Positions 8,844 through 17,609 of a stretch of DNA of 64,000 nucleotides are shown in pieces. The first letter of the stretch is position 1. Each line of letters begins with the position of its first letter. Origin of the DNA: JAQUGA01 sp038210985. GTDB lineage: Bacteria > Bacteroidota > Bacteroidia > Bacteroidales > WCHB1-69. The stretch is from positions 11,357 to 75,356 of the forward strand of contig JBBQWB010000004.1 of assembly GCA_038210985.1 (NCBI GenBank). Reading direction: 5' to 3'. The notes beneath the pieces were generated by a model, which was not told the origin of the DNA, made no database searches, and was given only the letters and a program-made list of their open reading frames with translations. The position numbers and the translations under genes are program-made.

Positions 8844-9185
8844 ATGCAAATACAAGTTTTAAAGTCAAAAATACATCGCATTCGTGTTACACAAGCAAAT
8901 CTCGACTACATTGGAAGCATAACTATTGATGAAGATTTAATGGATGCGGTAAATTTGATTGAAAATGAAAAAGTTCATGTGGTAAACATAAACAATGGTG
9001 AACGACTCGAAACTTATGTTATAAAAGGAAAAAGAGGTTCGGGCACTATTTGTTTAAACGGGCCCGCAGCCCGAAAAGTACAAATTAACGACATCGTTAT
9101 AATTCTTTCGTTTGCCTCCATGGATTTTGAAGAAGCAAAAACCTTTCAACCAAAGATTATTTTTCCTGAAAACGAAAATAAATAA
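8844..9185 (+). CDS. panD: Aspartate 1-decarboxylase proenzyme
   Basis: The 113-residue proenzyme makes beta-alanine from L-aspartate for pantothenate synthesis. It self-cleaves between G24 and S25 in YIGSITID, turning Ser25 into the pyruvoyl cofactor. The conserved RGSGTICLNGPAAR block, which lines the active site, is present. It is the last gene of the trx-like/panC/panD operon. No classical terminator follows, but a 13-bp-arm hairpin lies at 9205-9233, at the edge of a repeat-rich gap. Confidence 0.97.
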   Translation: MQIQVLKSKIHRIRVTQANLDYIGSITIDEDLMDAVNLIENEKVHVVNINNGERLETYVIKGKRGSGTICLNGPAARKVQINDIVIILSFASMDFEEAKTFQPKIIFPENENK

Positions 9186-9204
9186 TCACAGATATATTAA
9201 ACCA

Positions 9205-9267
9205 GTTGTGCGAAGTCTGAGACTTCGCACAACGTGTATTAATATATTGCCTGAGACTTCGCACAAC
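9205..9267. repeat. Hairpin with an extra half copy downstream of panD
   Basis: A perfect 13-bp inverted repeat (9205-9217 with 9221-9233, 3-nt loop) contains GCGAAGTC/GACTTCGC. Its right arm is repeated directly at 9255-9267. There is no T-run, so it is a dispersed-repeat type structure more than a standard terminator, though it may end panD transcripts. Confidence 0.7.
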
Positions 9268-9272
9268 AGGGG

Positions 9273-9502
9273 AAAAATCAGTGTTTGATAAGAAAACGTC
9301 AAATTCGAGGCTTTCGCAGCAACGAATTTAGTGAGTTCCGAATTAGATTTTGTATGTTTTAAATAGCTTTCACCCTTTAGATGGGGCAAATAAGACAATT
9401 AAAACCAACAAAATCTTGGTCGGAATAACCTGAATTCGTTGCAAGTATAACAGCTTGTCCGACTTTTGGCGGAAAGAAGTTGGCGTTTTCTTGCAAACAT
9501 TA
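9273..9502. mobile_element. MITE-like element, copy A, abutting the buk stop codon
   Basis: This 230-bp non-coding segment is closely similar, in reverse orientation, to 36191-36484. The shared parts include the block ending in AACAGCTTGTCCGA and the end GGCGTTTTCTTGCA. Its right end reads, on the minus strand, TAATGTTTGCAAGAAAAC, where TA belongs to the buk stop codon. The left terminal repeat seen in the other copy is missing here, so this copy is truncated on that side. No transposase is encoded. Confidence 0.7.
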
Positions 9503-10579
9503 TATATACTCGCTAGCTTCTATTTCACCATTAAGAATAAGATGTCCATTCATTGCTAGGGCTCTCATTTCGTCTTCGCCTGGATAAACCAAAACTGGAG
9601 CTAAAAATTCGACACGTTCCTTTACTTTTGCAACAAAAGGTTTTCCGTATGCAATACCACCGGTAAGTAGAATTGCATCTATTTTTCCTTTTAAAACACT
9701 TGCCATTGCACCAATTTCTTTTGCAACTTGGTATGCCATTGCCGATTCCATTAATTCGGCTTTTTCGTCGCCAGCAGCAGCACGTTTTTCAACTTCGTAG
9801 GCATCGTTGGTTCCCAAATAAGCAACAAAACCACCTTTTCCTGTAATCATTTTCTTTACTTCGTCGTACGTGTATTTTCCACTAAAACAAAGTTTGGCAA
9901 GTTGACCAACTGGTAAAGTTCCACTACGTTCGGGACTAAATGGACCTTCGCCATCTAATGCTTGGTTCACATCTATTACTTTTCCTTTACAATGAGCACC
10001 AATACTTATACCTCCACCAAGATGAACTACAATAAGGTTTAATTCTTCATATTTTTTGTTTGCATCCTTTGCGTATGTACGAGCAATTGCTTTTTGGTTC
10101 AGTGCATGAAAAATAGATACACGTTCAAAAAGCGGATGACCTGAAATTCTGGCTATGTCGTCTAACTCATCCACCACCACTGGGTCGGCAATAAATGCAC
10201 GCGAGCCAATAATTGATTTTGCAATGTCATTGGCAATTAACCCACCCAAATTGCTTGCATGTTCCCCGTTAATTCCAGCTTTTAAATCAGCCATCATAGA
10301 TTCGTTAACCGAATATACACCCGAAGGAATAAATTTGACTAAACCACCTCGTCCAACAATAATTTTCAACGATTGCAACTCTATATTATTTGCTTTGAGT
10401 TCTTCTAAAATGATGTTTTTACGAAACTCATACTGGTCGGTAATTTTTGCAAAAGGTGCTAGTTCTTCGGAAGTATGTTTAATGTTTTTAACAAAGATCT
10501 GTTCTTCACCGGCAAAAACAGCGATTTTAGTCGATGTTGAACCTGGGTTTATAGCTAAAATTAATTGATTTTGCGTCAT
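9500..10579 (-). CDS. buk: Butyrate kinase
   Basis: This 359-residue member of the acetate/butyrate kinase family forms ATP from butyryl phosphate, or from branched-chain acyl phosphates. It has the N-terminal phosphate-binding block INPGSTSTKIA (residues 10-20), the VVHLGGGISIGAH motif, the NQALDGEGPFSPERSG substrate loop and the C-terminal LTGGIAYG block. It lies 29 nt after ptb in the same operon, which fixes the role as the last step of acyl-CoA to acid conversion. The stop codon coincides with the TA end of a MITE-like element, but the C-terminus (EASEYI) looks natural, so function should be intact. Confidence 0.95.
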   Translation of the reverse strand: MTQNQLILAINPGSTSTKIAVFAGEEQIFVKNIKHTSEELAPFAKITDQYEFRKNIILEELKANNIELQSLKIIVGRGGLVKFIPSGVYSVNESMMADLKAGINGEHASNLGGLIANDIAKSIIGSRAFIADPVVVDELDDIARISGHPLFERVSIFHALNQKAIARTYAKDANKKYEELNLIVVHLGGGISIGAHCKGKVIDVNQALDGEGPFSPERSGTLPVGQLAKLCFSGKYTYDEVKKMITGKGGFVAYLGTNDAYEVEKRAAAGDEKAELMESAMAYQVAKEIGAMASVLKGKIDAILLTGGIAYGKPFVAKVKERVEFLAPVLVYPGEDEMRALAMNGHLILNGEIEASEYI

Positions 10580-10608
10580 GTTTATGATTTATGTTGTTTT
10601 GTTAAATA

Positions 10609-11511
10609 CTATGCCAGTGCAGCTGCTAGTGCAATTGAATATAATTTTGTTTTGGCAGAATCTCCCCTGGAAGATAATACGCATGGAACCTTGGCTCCCA
10701 TTACATTTGCAGCAATTTCGGCTTGATTAAATTTGGTGCAAGCTTTATAAAATACATTTCCACTTTCGATATTTGGAAATAGTAAACAATCTGCATCCCC
10801 TGCAACTGGTCCTGTAAGTTTTTTTGTTTCGGCACTCTCTTTATCTATTGCACCATCTAACGCTAAAGGTCCATCTATAAAAGCTCCTTTAATTTGTCCT
10901 CTGTCTGCCATTTTTGATAATATTGCGGCATCTACACAAGCTTGCATGCCAAGCGAAACTTGCTCGGTTGCTGCTATTAATGCAATTTTAGGTTTTTCAA
11001 TTCCAATGGCTTGAGCTGTTTTAATTAAAAAATTCAGAATTATTCCTTTTTGTTTTAAATCCGGGTCTGGAATAATTGCACAATCACTAGCTATTAATAA
11101 TTTATGATAAGATGGATTTTCCACCACAGCAACATGAGTTAAAACTGCTTTCGCATCCATTAAACCTTTTTCCTTATCTAAAATTGCCCTCATGTATTTA
11201 TCTGTACTTACCGAACCCTTCATTAAAATATCCCCTTCTCCATCGTTGATAAGTTTTACAGCCAACCTTGTAGCTTTCATTTCATCCGATTCCTGTGCAG
11301 TTTTAAATTTGCCAGCGTCAATTTTAAGTTCAGCACAAATTTTTATTATTGTTTGGGTGTCGCCTGTTAAAATGGCATCCACTATTCCCTTATCCACCGC
11401 TTCATTAACAGCCTCAATTGTGTGAGCATCATTTGCATATGCTACAACCAATCGTTTTTTTCCTTTTGTTTTTACTAGTTCAACAATTTGATCAAGTTTT
11501 GTTATTCCCAT
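10609..11511 (-). CDS. ptb: Phosphate butyryltransferase
   Basis: The 300-residue protein belongs to the phosphate acetyl/butyryltransferase family. It converts an acyl-CoA such as butyryl-CoA plus phosphate to the acyl phosphate. The core GDADCLLFPNIESGN and the early MKGSVSTDKYMRAIL block are typical. Together with buk it forms a two-gene fermentative or 2-oxoacid-derived ATP-generating module. Related PTA-type enzymes are longer or have other neighbours; the linked butyrate kinase decides the call. A promoter box lies at 11542-11549. Confidence 0.93.
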   Translation of the reverse strand: MGITKLDQIVELVKTKGKKRLVVAYANDAHTIEAVNEAVDKGIVDAILTGDTQTIIKICAELKIDAGKFKTAQESDEMKATRLAVKLINDGEGDILMKGSVSTDKYMRAILDKEKGLMDAKAVLTHVAVVENPSYHKLLIASDCAIIPDPDLKQKGIILNFLIKTAQAIGIEKPKIALIAATEQVSLGMQACVDAAILSKMADRGQIKGAFIDGPLALDGAIDKESAETKKLTGPVAGDADCLLFPNIESGNVFYKACTKFNQAEIAANVMGAKVPCVLSSRGDSAKTKLYSIALAAALA

Positions 11512-11541
11512 GGTAAAATAATTTTGCGTTTGTATATCCTA

Positions 11542-11549
11542 CAAAAATA
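11542..11549 (-). promoter_or_regulatory. -7 promoter box for ptb-buk
   Basis: The minus strand reads TATTTTTG, 30 nt upstream of the ptb ATG, matching TAnnTTTG. No -33 element is evident. Confidence 0.45.
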
Positions 11550-11583
11550 AAAAAAAATTAACACGAATAAAAATTTGATGTTG

Positions 11584-12852
11584 TTATTTGCAATAAAAAT
11601 CAATCATTAATTTTATTGACATCTTACAAACAGGACAAAAATGGTTGTATTCAATGTCTTTCATAGAGCAACTTACAACCGGACGAAATACGCCTTTAGC
11701 CTGATATCCGCCACCTTCAAACACTCCTACTACTTCTCTGTAACCTTCCACAGGCGTTGGAATAGGTGTATTTGGCTTGACTAATTTTTTCCATTTTTTT
11801 TCAAAATTTACAAGCGTTGTAATATTTGGTTCCCAAGGTTCGATATTTAATGGATAATAATCTTCCACCGATACTTCAGAAGTATAATATTCATCCGCTA
11901 AACCCGATACCGAATGTCCAAGCTCATGTGTCATAACAAAGTCAACATCCTCGCAATCGGCACATGTTGTAGCATATAAATTGTAAATACCACCTCCACC
12001 ATATTTTGAGGTATTACACATCACTAAAATTGCGTCAAAAGGAGCACTTTGAGCAATATCATTAAGTTTCCAGACATCTTTAATCATCAAATAGCGATCG
12101 GATTCGAGTGCATTAAACCTCGAATTTACAGCTGTATTTACCGAAACATTAGAAATCGGATTATTTATCCCCGATTGTTCCGAAAAAACAACTACTCCTG
12201 TAATATTTATTTTATTTTTCAAGGAGGAATAAGGCTCGCATTTTAATAAATAGGATGCTAATCGAGCAAAATCCTTTTGCATTTTTTGTTCGTCATTTTT
12301 CGAGTATCCATCTGGAATAATCACCAGGTCGAAACATTTAGCTGAATTTCCAGAATAATGTATTGGAGTGGTGGTATATTTATCAATCTGTTTTTGAAAA
12401 ACATTGTTTTTTGAAAAATAAGACAGATGTTTTATCTCAAAAACACCATCTCTTTTTCGGCTAGAAATTACAACTTTAGCATTATTTTTTGGCAATGGCA
12501 TAAAAATGCTCATTTCAAAAGATTCTTTTTTGGTTTTACTTTCAGGAGTATTTTTCCACTCCTCAAATAAGCTACAAAAGCCTTTCGAAAAAATTAATTT
12601 ATTTGTAATGGAATCGAAAATTTCAATTTTATGTACTCCATAATCAAAGTCATCAATCAAATTATTTGGGTTTTGAGACATCGTTGAATTTTTCCAAAAA
12701 TGTTTCACATAAACAGTGTCGCTTTTATTGTCACCTTGAAACAAAAAATCGATTCTTAAACTCGATTCATTCGAAAAATATTGATTATTTTGAGAGTTTA
12801 CCTTAAATAAACAACTAATTGAAACCAAAAATATTAAAGTAAAATGTTTCAT
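11584..12852 (-). CDS. Secreted peptidase, M64 (IgA peptidase) family
   Basis: The 422-residue protein has a signal peptide (about residues 1-20), an N-terminal beta-rich domain, and a C-terminal metalloprotease domain. The zinc motif HELGHSVSGLADEYY (about residues 305-320) is the M64 form of HExxHxxxxxxD/E. Preceding text LVIIPDGYSKN is typical of the family. A Cys-rich tail (CSMKDIEYNHFCPVC) supports disulfides in a secreted enzyme. The family is named after an IgA protease from Clostridium, but most Bacteroidota members are uncharacterised, so the substrate is unknown. It follows the ompH gene with a terminator in between and may be expressed by readthrough or from a weak promoter. Confidence 0.9.
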   Translation of the reverse strand: MKHFTLIFLVSISCLFKVNSQNNQYFSNESSLRIDFLFQGDNKSDTVYVKHFWKNSTMSQNPNNLIDDFDYGVHKIEIFDSITNKLIFSKGFCSLFEEWKNTPESKTKKESFEMSIFMPLPKNNAKVVISSRKRDGVFEIKHLSYFSKNNVFQKQIDKYTTTPIHYSGNSAKCFDLVIIPDGYSKNDEQKMQKDFARLASYLLKCEPYSSLKNKINITGVVVFSEQSGINNPISNVSVNTAVNSRFNALESDRYLMIKDVWKLNDIAQSAPFDAILVMCNTSKYGGGGIYNLYATTCADCEDVDFVMTHELGHSVSGLADEYYTSEVSVEDYYPLNIEPWEPNITTLVNFEKKWKKLVKPNTPIPTPVEGYREVVGVFEGGGYQAKGVFRPVVSCSMKDIEYNHFCPVCKMSIKLMIDFYCK

Positions 12853-12855
12853 CCT

Positions 12856-12885
12856 AAAAAAAAGGTGAGCCTAAGCTCACCTTTT
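12856..12885 (-). terminator. Terminator after the second ompH gene
   Basis: The hairpin AAAAGGTGAGC/GCTCACCTTTT with a 4-nt loop is followed, on the minus strand, by eight T. It lies between the ompH stop and the M64 start. Confidence 0.8.
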
Positions 12886-12888
12886 AAA

Positions 12889-13401
12889 CTATTTAATATT
12901 TAATTTTTTCTTCACCAGACTCATAATGTCGTCGCTATTTTCAAAATAGAGTAAAACTCCAACGGAAGAATCGAAAACATAAGTATATCCGTTTTCTTTA
13001 GCTGTTTCTTCGATACCTTTTTTAGCTTTGTCGATAATTGGTTGAATTAATTCTTTTTCTTTATCTTGCAAATCCTTTTGAGCCGATGTTTGGAAAGCTT
13101 CAATACGAGCTTGTAAATCTTGAAGTTCTTTCATTTTGGTTTGTTGAATCAACTGTGACATAGTGGCTTGATTTGCAACATAATCATTGTATTTGTTTTC
13201 AAGCTCAGTTTGCATTGCAGTAACTTGTTTTTCAAGTGTTTTAGAGTAATTTTCTAAAATTTTCTGAGCAGAATCTCTTCCTGGCATTTGTTTTAACAAT
13301 TCCATAGAGTCGATATGACCAAGTTTTATTTTGTTTTGTGCAAAAGAGTTAGCTCCTAAAAATAAAGCTAAAGCTAAAAGGATAATAATACGTTTCTTCA
13401 T
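12889..13401 (-). CDS. OmpH/Skp family periplasmic chaperone
   Basis: A 170-residue protein with a signal peptide (cleaved near SFAQ, residue 21) and a long, Gln- and Lys-rich coiled coil (about 40-125). A C-terminal beta segment, GYTYVFDSSVGVLLYF, is typical of OmpH/Skp. Skp trimers hold unfolded outer-membrane proteins in their coiled-coil tentacles and hand them to the Bam complex. The position downstream of bamA and another ompH is the standard Bacteroidota layout. It has its own -7 box (13428-13435) and terminator, so it can be transcribed separately. Confidence 0.92.
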   Translation of the reverse strand: MKKRIIILLALALFLGANSFAQNKIKLGHIDSMELLKQMPGRDSAQKILENYSKTLEKQVTAMQTELENKYNDYVANQATMSQLIQQTKMKELQDLQARIEAFQTSAQKDLQDKEKELIQPIIDKAKKGIEETAKENGYTYVFDSSVGVLLYFENSDDIMSLVKKKLNIK

Positions 13402-13427
13402 TCTAAATAATGTTAGGTTTAAAAATG

Positions 13428-13435
13428 CAAATATA
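13428..13435 (-). promoter_or_regulatory. -7 promoter box for the second ompH gene
   Basis: The minus strand reads TATATTTG, 26 nt upstream of the ATG at 13401, matching TAnnTTTG. Confidence 0.5.
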
Positions 13436-13452
13436 ATATAATATTGATGTAT

Positions 13453-13497
13453 AAAAAAAAACAGGGTTTTAAAAAAGTTTAAAACCCTGTTTTTTTA
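13453..13497 (-). terminator. Terminator after the first ompH gene
   Basis: A 13-bp perfect stem (13461-13473 with 13478-13490) with a 4-nt loop is flanked by A- and T-runs on both sides. It starts at the stop codon of the minus-strand gene and could act in both directions. Confidence 0.85.
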
Positions 13498-14076
13498 TTA
13501 TTTTGTTTTAGGTGTTGTAGTTTTAGGCTGAGTTGTGGTGGTGTTATTTGTTTTATTATCTTGAGGTGATATTCCTAATTTATCCAGAATTTCATCGCTA
13601 ATATCTAATTTTGAGTCGGCATAGATAATTGTTAATGCACCTGCTTTGTCGAAAATAAACGAATAATTTTTACCTCTTGCATATTCTTCGATAGCATTAA
13701 AAACTTTATCTTGAATAGGTTTAATTAATTCTTGACGTTTTTTAAACAAATCGCCATTATTTCCAAAACGTTTTTTCTGTAATTCTTTCGCATCTTTTTC
13801 AGTATTAATAATTTCATCTTCTCTTTTTTTCTTCATGTCTTCGGGAAGAAGAACGGCATCTGCTTGAAACTTTTTATACATTTGATCAATTTCGGTAAAT
13901 TTTTTCTCAATTTCTTTTTGCCAATCGATAGATAGTTTATCAAGTTCTGCCTGTGCACCTTTATACTCGGGCATATTGTCGAGAATATATTGAGTATCTA
14001 CGTAAGCATATTTTTGAGCATTTGCTTGAAATGAAATCAAAAATGCGATAACACTAATTAAAATTAATTTCTTCAT
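13498..14076 (-). CDS. OmpH/Skp family periplasmic chaperone
   Basis: The protein has 192 residues from ATG 14076. A signal peptide (MKKLILISVIAFLISFQANAQ) is followed by a coiled-coil region (about 35-125), the Skp-like NYSFIFDKAGALTIIY segment, and a Thr/Lys/Pro-rich tail. An ATG at 14088 is also in frame, but it overlaps a GGAGG ribosome-binding site placed for the ATG at 14076, so the later start is preferred. Such a clear Shine-Dalgarno sequence is uncommon in this window. It is the partner of the OmpH protein just downstream and shares the bamA transcript. Confidence 0.92.
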   Translation of the reverse strand: MKKLILISVIAFLISFQANAQKYAYVDTQYILDNMPEYKGAQAELDKLSIDWQKEIEKKFTEIDQMYKKFQADAVLLPEDMKKKREDEIINTEKDAKELQKKRFGNNGDLFKKRQELIKPIQDKVFNAIEEYARGKNYSFIFDKAGALTIIYADSKLDISDEILDKLGISPQDNKTNNTTTTQPKTTTPKTK

Positions 14077-14153
14077 AATTACCTCCATTATTTTTTATTT
14101 ATTGTTTTTAATTTTAAAATGACCTCCGAATACTAGCAAAAAGCATACCAATA

Positions 14154-16784
14154 CTAATCAATAGATTGATTGATTGAAAAATGGAATTGACCTTTGTTTG
14201 CTCCTGGAATACCTGGAACCGCATCAAACCCATAACCCCAATCTAATCCAAGAACGCCGAACATAGGCAAAAACACACGAACACCAAAACCTGCCGATTT
14301 ATACATTTTAAAAGGGCTGAATTGATTAAACGACGACCATGTATTTCCCGATTCAACAAAACTTAATAAATAAATTGTAGCCGAAGGATTCAACGAAACA
14401 GGATAGCGAATTTCGGCAGTGTATTTTGTAAATATTGAAGCTCCAACATAACCACTTGGTCCTGCTGGGGTTAATGTATTATTTCCGTATCCACGCATTC
14501 CTATTAACTCACGACCATCCAGTGCAAAACCCGATAAACCATCTCCACCTAAATAAAATCGTTCAAAAGGTGAAATTCCAATATTAGAATTATACGTTCC
14601 TAAATATCCAAAACGGAATCGTAAACTTGCCACAAAATTATCTACTATGTTAGAGTACCAAGATGCATTGAACTTCCATTTATGATATTCTAACCATCTG
14701 TATTTATCTTGGTCGGTAAGAGTTGAATAATCATCAATGTTTTTTAACAACGAATAAGGTGGTGTAAGTTGCAACGACAATCCAATTTCGGAACCTTTAC
14801 GAGGGAAAATTGGAGCATCAATCGAATTTCTACTTAATGAAATAGTATAGCTTACATTGTTTGAGTATCCATTGCTAAAACTAAAAATAGAAGTATAATT
14901 ATTTAGCACATAATTTTGAAAACTTACACCTTGACTTAAAATAAAGAAATCATCGGGCCATTTTAAACGCTGAGCCAAACTAAATGAAACTCCGTTAATA
15001 TCAATAGACTGTCTTTTATCATCGGTGCGTTTTAGTCCATTACTTTGAACTGAATGATACGCTGAAACACTAAAGGCATTTGGTTTTTTTCCACCAAGCC
15101 AAGGTTCGGTAAAGGAAACACTATACGATTGATACCAAGCACCATTTGACTGTGCACGGAAACTAACTTTTTGTCCGTCGCCAGTTGGAATTGGACGCCA
15201 TGCACCTTTTTTAAACAACTTTTTGCTCGAAAAATTATTAAAGGAAACGCCAATTGTTCCAACAACCATTCCTGCACCCCAACCTCCAGAAAGCTCTAGT
15301 TGGTCGGAGGATGTTTCTTCCACGGTATATTCAATATCAACGGTTCCATCTATTGGATTTGGTTTGGGATTAATACCAATAGTTTCCTGATTAAAATATC
15401 GGAGCTGAGCCATTTCACGTTGCGAACGTATGATGTCGGCACGACTAAATAATTCGCCAGGAATTGTTCTTAATTCACGAATAATAACATGGTCGTTGGT
15501 GCGGGTGTTTCCAACAATTGTAATTTTATTAATTCGAGCTTGTTTGCCTTCATTAATTCGGATATCAATGTCGATAGAATCGTTTTCGACATTCACTTCA
15601 ACAGGATTTGCCGAAAAAAACAGATATCCATCATCGAGATATAGAGAATACACATCGGAACCACTTGCATTATACATTAAATTTGATTCCATTGTTTTAT
15701 GGTCGTAAACATCTCCTTTTTTAATTGCTAAAATTTGGGTTAAATATTCGTCGGTATATTTTGTATTTCCAACCCAATTAATATTACGGAAGTAAAATTT
15801 ATTTCCTTCTTCTACTTTAATACCAATATTCATCGATTTATTTGAAACTTTATAAAAAGTATCTGAAATAATTCGAGCGTCGCGATAACCTTTTGAGTTG
15901 TAATAAGTCATTAAAGCTCTTTTATCCGACTCATAATCTTCCATAATAAATTTTGAAGATTTAAAAATTCGGAGTTTAACACGTTCCGAAAAATAGTCAA
16001 CAAAAATATCTGATAATTCTTGTTTACGATATTCGCTATAATTTTTAACTACATGAACTAAAAATGTATCAATTTTTTCGAGAGGGAAAAACCTTAGCTG
16101 TTCTTTGGTTTCTTTAAACGAGCTAATTAATTTTGATTTTGGGATTCCATTATTTCCTTCGAAATAAATTTCGTTGATTTTTATTTTTTTATTTTTCGTA
16201 ACAGTTATAAGTAAAGCTAAGCTGTTTGCCATGCTTGTATCTACTTCTTGACGGATGTTTACACCCACATTAAAAAACCCTTTATTGCGAAAGCGTTTTA
16301 AAATCAAATTTTTTGTATTAACAATTAAATGCTCTGTAACCACATCGCCACGATTTAGCTTAATATCTTCTCTAATTTCATCGGCTTCGGTTTTTCGAAC
16401 TCCAACAATTGAGAATCGAGATAATCGTGGGCGTTCGACAAGAAAAAATTCGATAAAAATCAAATTTCCTTCAATTTTAGTTACCGATACGCTAATATCA
16501 TCAAACAAATCCTGACTCCATAGTTTTTGAATTGCATCCGAAATTTTTTCGCCAGGGATACGAATTTTATCGCCAACCGATATTCCAGTAAGGGCAATAA
16601 TTGAATTGTGATCATAATATTTAACACCACTAACCGTAATTCCACCTATTTCGTAGTCTTTAGGATTAGTGTAATCAATATTTATTTCATCCGAAGCACC
16701 TATTTGAATTTGGGCAAATGAAAATTGTGGAATTATAAGAAAAAAATAGAAAGGAAGAAGTAGCGGTAATAATTTGATTTTCAT
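14154..16784 (-). CDS. bamA: Outer membrane protein assembly factor BamA
   Basis: This 876-residue Omp85 protein is the core of the outer-membrane beta-barrel insertase. A signal peptide ends near SFAQ (residue 24), several POTRA domains occupy about 45-470 (repeated IxxIxxxGN motifs), and the C-terminal barrel includes the RGYGNNTLTPAGPSGYVG region and a final segment ending INQSID. The frame is open upstream to 16949, overlapping uppS, but the signal peptide fits ATG 16784; ATG 16802, six codons earlier, is the alternative. Order porG, uppS, bamA, ompH, ompH matches Porphyromonas gingivalis, so the whole set is an envelope-assembly operon. Confidence 0.95.
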   Translation of the reverse strand: MKIKLLPLLLPFYFFLIIPQFSFAQIQIGASDEINIDYTNPKDYEIGGITVSGVKYYDHNSIIALTGISVGDKIRIPGEKISDAIQKLWSQDLFDDISVSVTKIEGNLIFIEFFLVERPRLSRFSIVGVRKTEADEIREDIKLNRGDVVTEHLIVNTKNLILKRFRNKGFFNVGVNIRQEVDTSMANSLALLITVTKNKKIKINEIYFEGNNGIPKSKLISSFKETKEQLRFFPLEKIDTFLVHVVKNYSEYRKQELSDIFVDYFSERVKLRIFKSSKFIMEDYESDKRALMTYYNSKGYRDARIISDTFYKVSNKSMNIGIKVEEGNKFYFRNINWVGNTKYTDEYLTQILAIKKGDVYDHKTMESNLMYNASGSDVYSLYLDDGYLFFSANPVEVNVENDSIDIDIRINEGKQARINKITIVGNTRTNDHVIIRELRTIPGELFSRADIIRSQREMAQLRYFNQETIGINPKPNPIDGTVDIEYTVEETSSDQLELSGGWGAGMVVGTIGVSFNNFSSKKLFKKGAWRPIPTGDGQKVSFRAQSNGAWYQSYSVSFTEPWLGGKKPNAFSVSAYHSVQSNGLKRTDDKRQSIDINGVSFSLAQRLKWPDDFFILSQGVSFQNYVLNNYTSIFSFSNGYSNNVSYTISLSRNSIDAPIFPRKGSEIGLSLQLTPPYSLLKNIDDYSTLTDQDKYRWLEYHKWKFNASWYSNIVDNFVASLRFRFGYLGTYNSNIGISPFERFYLGGDGLSGFALDGRELIGMRGYGNNTLTPAGPSGYVGASIFTKYTAEIRYPVSLNPSATIYLLSFVESGNTWSSFNQFSPFKMYKSAGFGVRVFLPMFGVLGLDWGYGFDAVPGIPGANKGQFHFSINQSID

Positions 16785-16824
16785 AGTTAATGGGTTTCGC
16801 ATATCAATCCGCAAATGTATTAAA

Positions 16825-17574
16825 TTATTGTTTATCTTGAATTTGTTTGCTAGTTTTTCCAAATCGGCGTTCACGGTGTTGAAAATCGAAAATAGTTTCA
16901 AATAAAGTTTCTTTATTAAAATCGGGCCAAAGCGTTGGAATAAACGCAAACTCGCTGTATGAAGCCTGCCACATCAAAAAGTTACTTAGACGACTTTCGC
17001 CACTTGTACGAATTATCAACTCAGGGTCGGGCATAAAAGAGGTAGAAAGGTTCTCGGTAATCGTTTTTTCGGTAATATTTTCGGCTTCTATTTCACGATT
17101 TTTAACTTTTTCGGAAATAGATTTCACCGCTTCGGTTATTTCCCATCTCGAACTATAACTTAAGGCAATTACAACCGTTAATCCATTATTGTTTTTTGAT
17201 CGTTCAATTATATTAAGCAATTGATTCAGCGTGTTTTTATGTAAGCGATTTATATCTCCAATTGTCTTTATGCAGATATTGTTTTTAATAAGGTCATTAG
17301 ATTCTTTTTCGATAGACTCAACCATTAGTTCCATTAGCATATCTACCTCTTCTTTTGGACGATTCCAGTTTTCGGTTGAAAATGCATATAATGTTAAAAA
17401 TTTAACGCCTATTTCAGCAGAGCCTTCAATTACAGCCCGAACAGACTCAACACCTTGCTGATGACCAAAAGTGCGATGTAGTCCTCTTTGTTCAGCCCAT
17501 CTTCCATTACCATCCATTATAATAGCAATATGTTGGGGTGTTTTATTTTTGTCGATTTTTTCTTTAAAACTCAT
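16825..17574 (-). CDS. uppS: Isoprenyl transferase (undecaprenyl diphosphate synthase)
   Basis: The 249-residue enzyme adds isopentenyl units to farnesyl diphosphate to make the C55 lipid carrier used for peptidoglycan and other surface glycans. The N-terminal IAIIMDGNGRWAEQRG block holds the catalytic Asp21, and further family motifs are YAFSTENWNRP, the SYSSRWEI block and RTSGESRLSNFLMWQASYSE. It lies 22-40 nt before bamA. Both are part of the porG-uppS-bamA transcription unit. Confidence 0.97.
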   Translation of the reverse strand: MSFKEKIDKNKTPQHIAIIMDGNGRWAEQRGLHRTFGHQQGVESVRAVIEGSAEIGVKFLTLYAFSTENWNRPKEEVDMLMELMVESIEKESNDLIKNNICIKTIGDINRLHKNTLNQLLNIIERSKNNNGLTVVIALSYSSRWEITEAVKSISEKVKNREIEAENITEKTITENLSTSFMPDPELIIRTSGESRLSNFLMWQASYSEFAFIPTLWPDFNKETLFETIFDFQHRERRFGKTSKQIQDKQ

Positions 17575-17609
17575 ACCTCAGAAACGTTTTATGGAATAAG
17601 ATTATTATG

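Noticed and set aside
9186..9398. 70-codon minus-strand frame after panD
   Set aside because: It lies within the hairpin and MITE-like repeat sequence and has no recognisable features.
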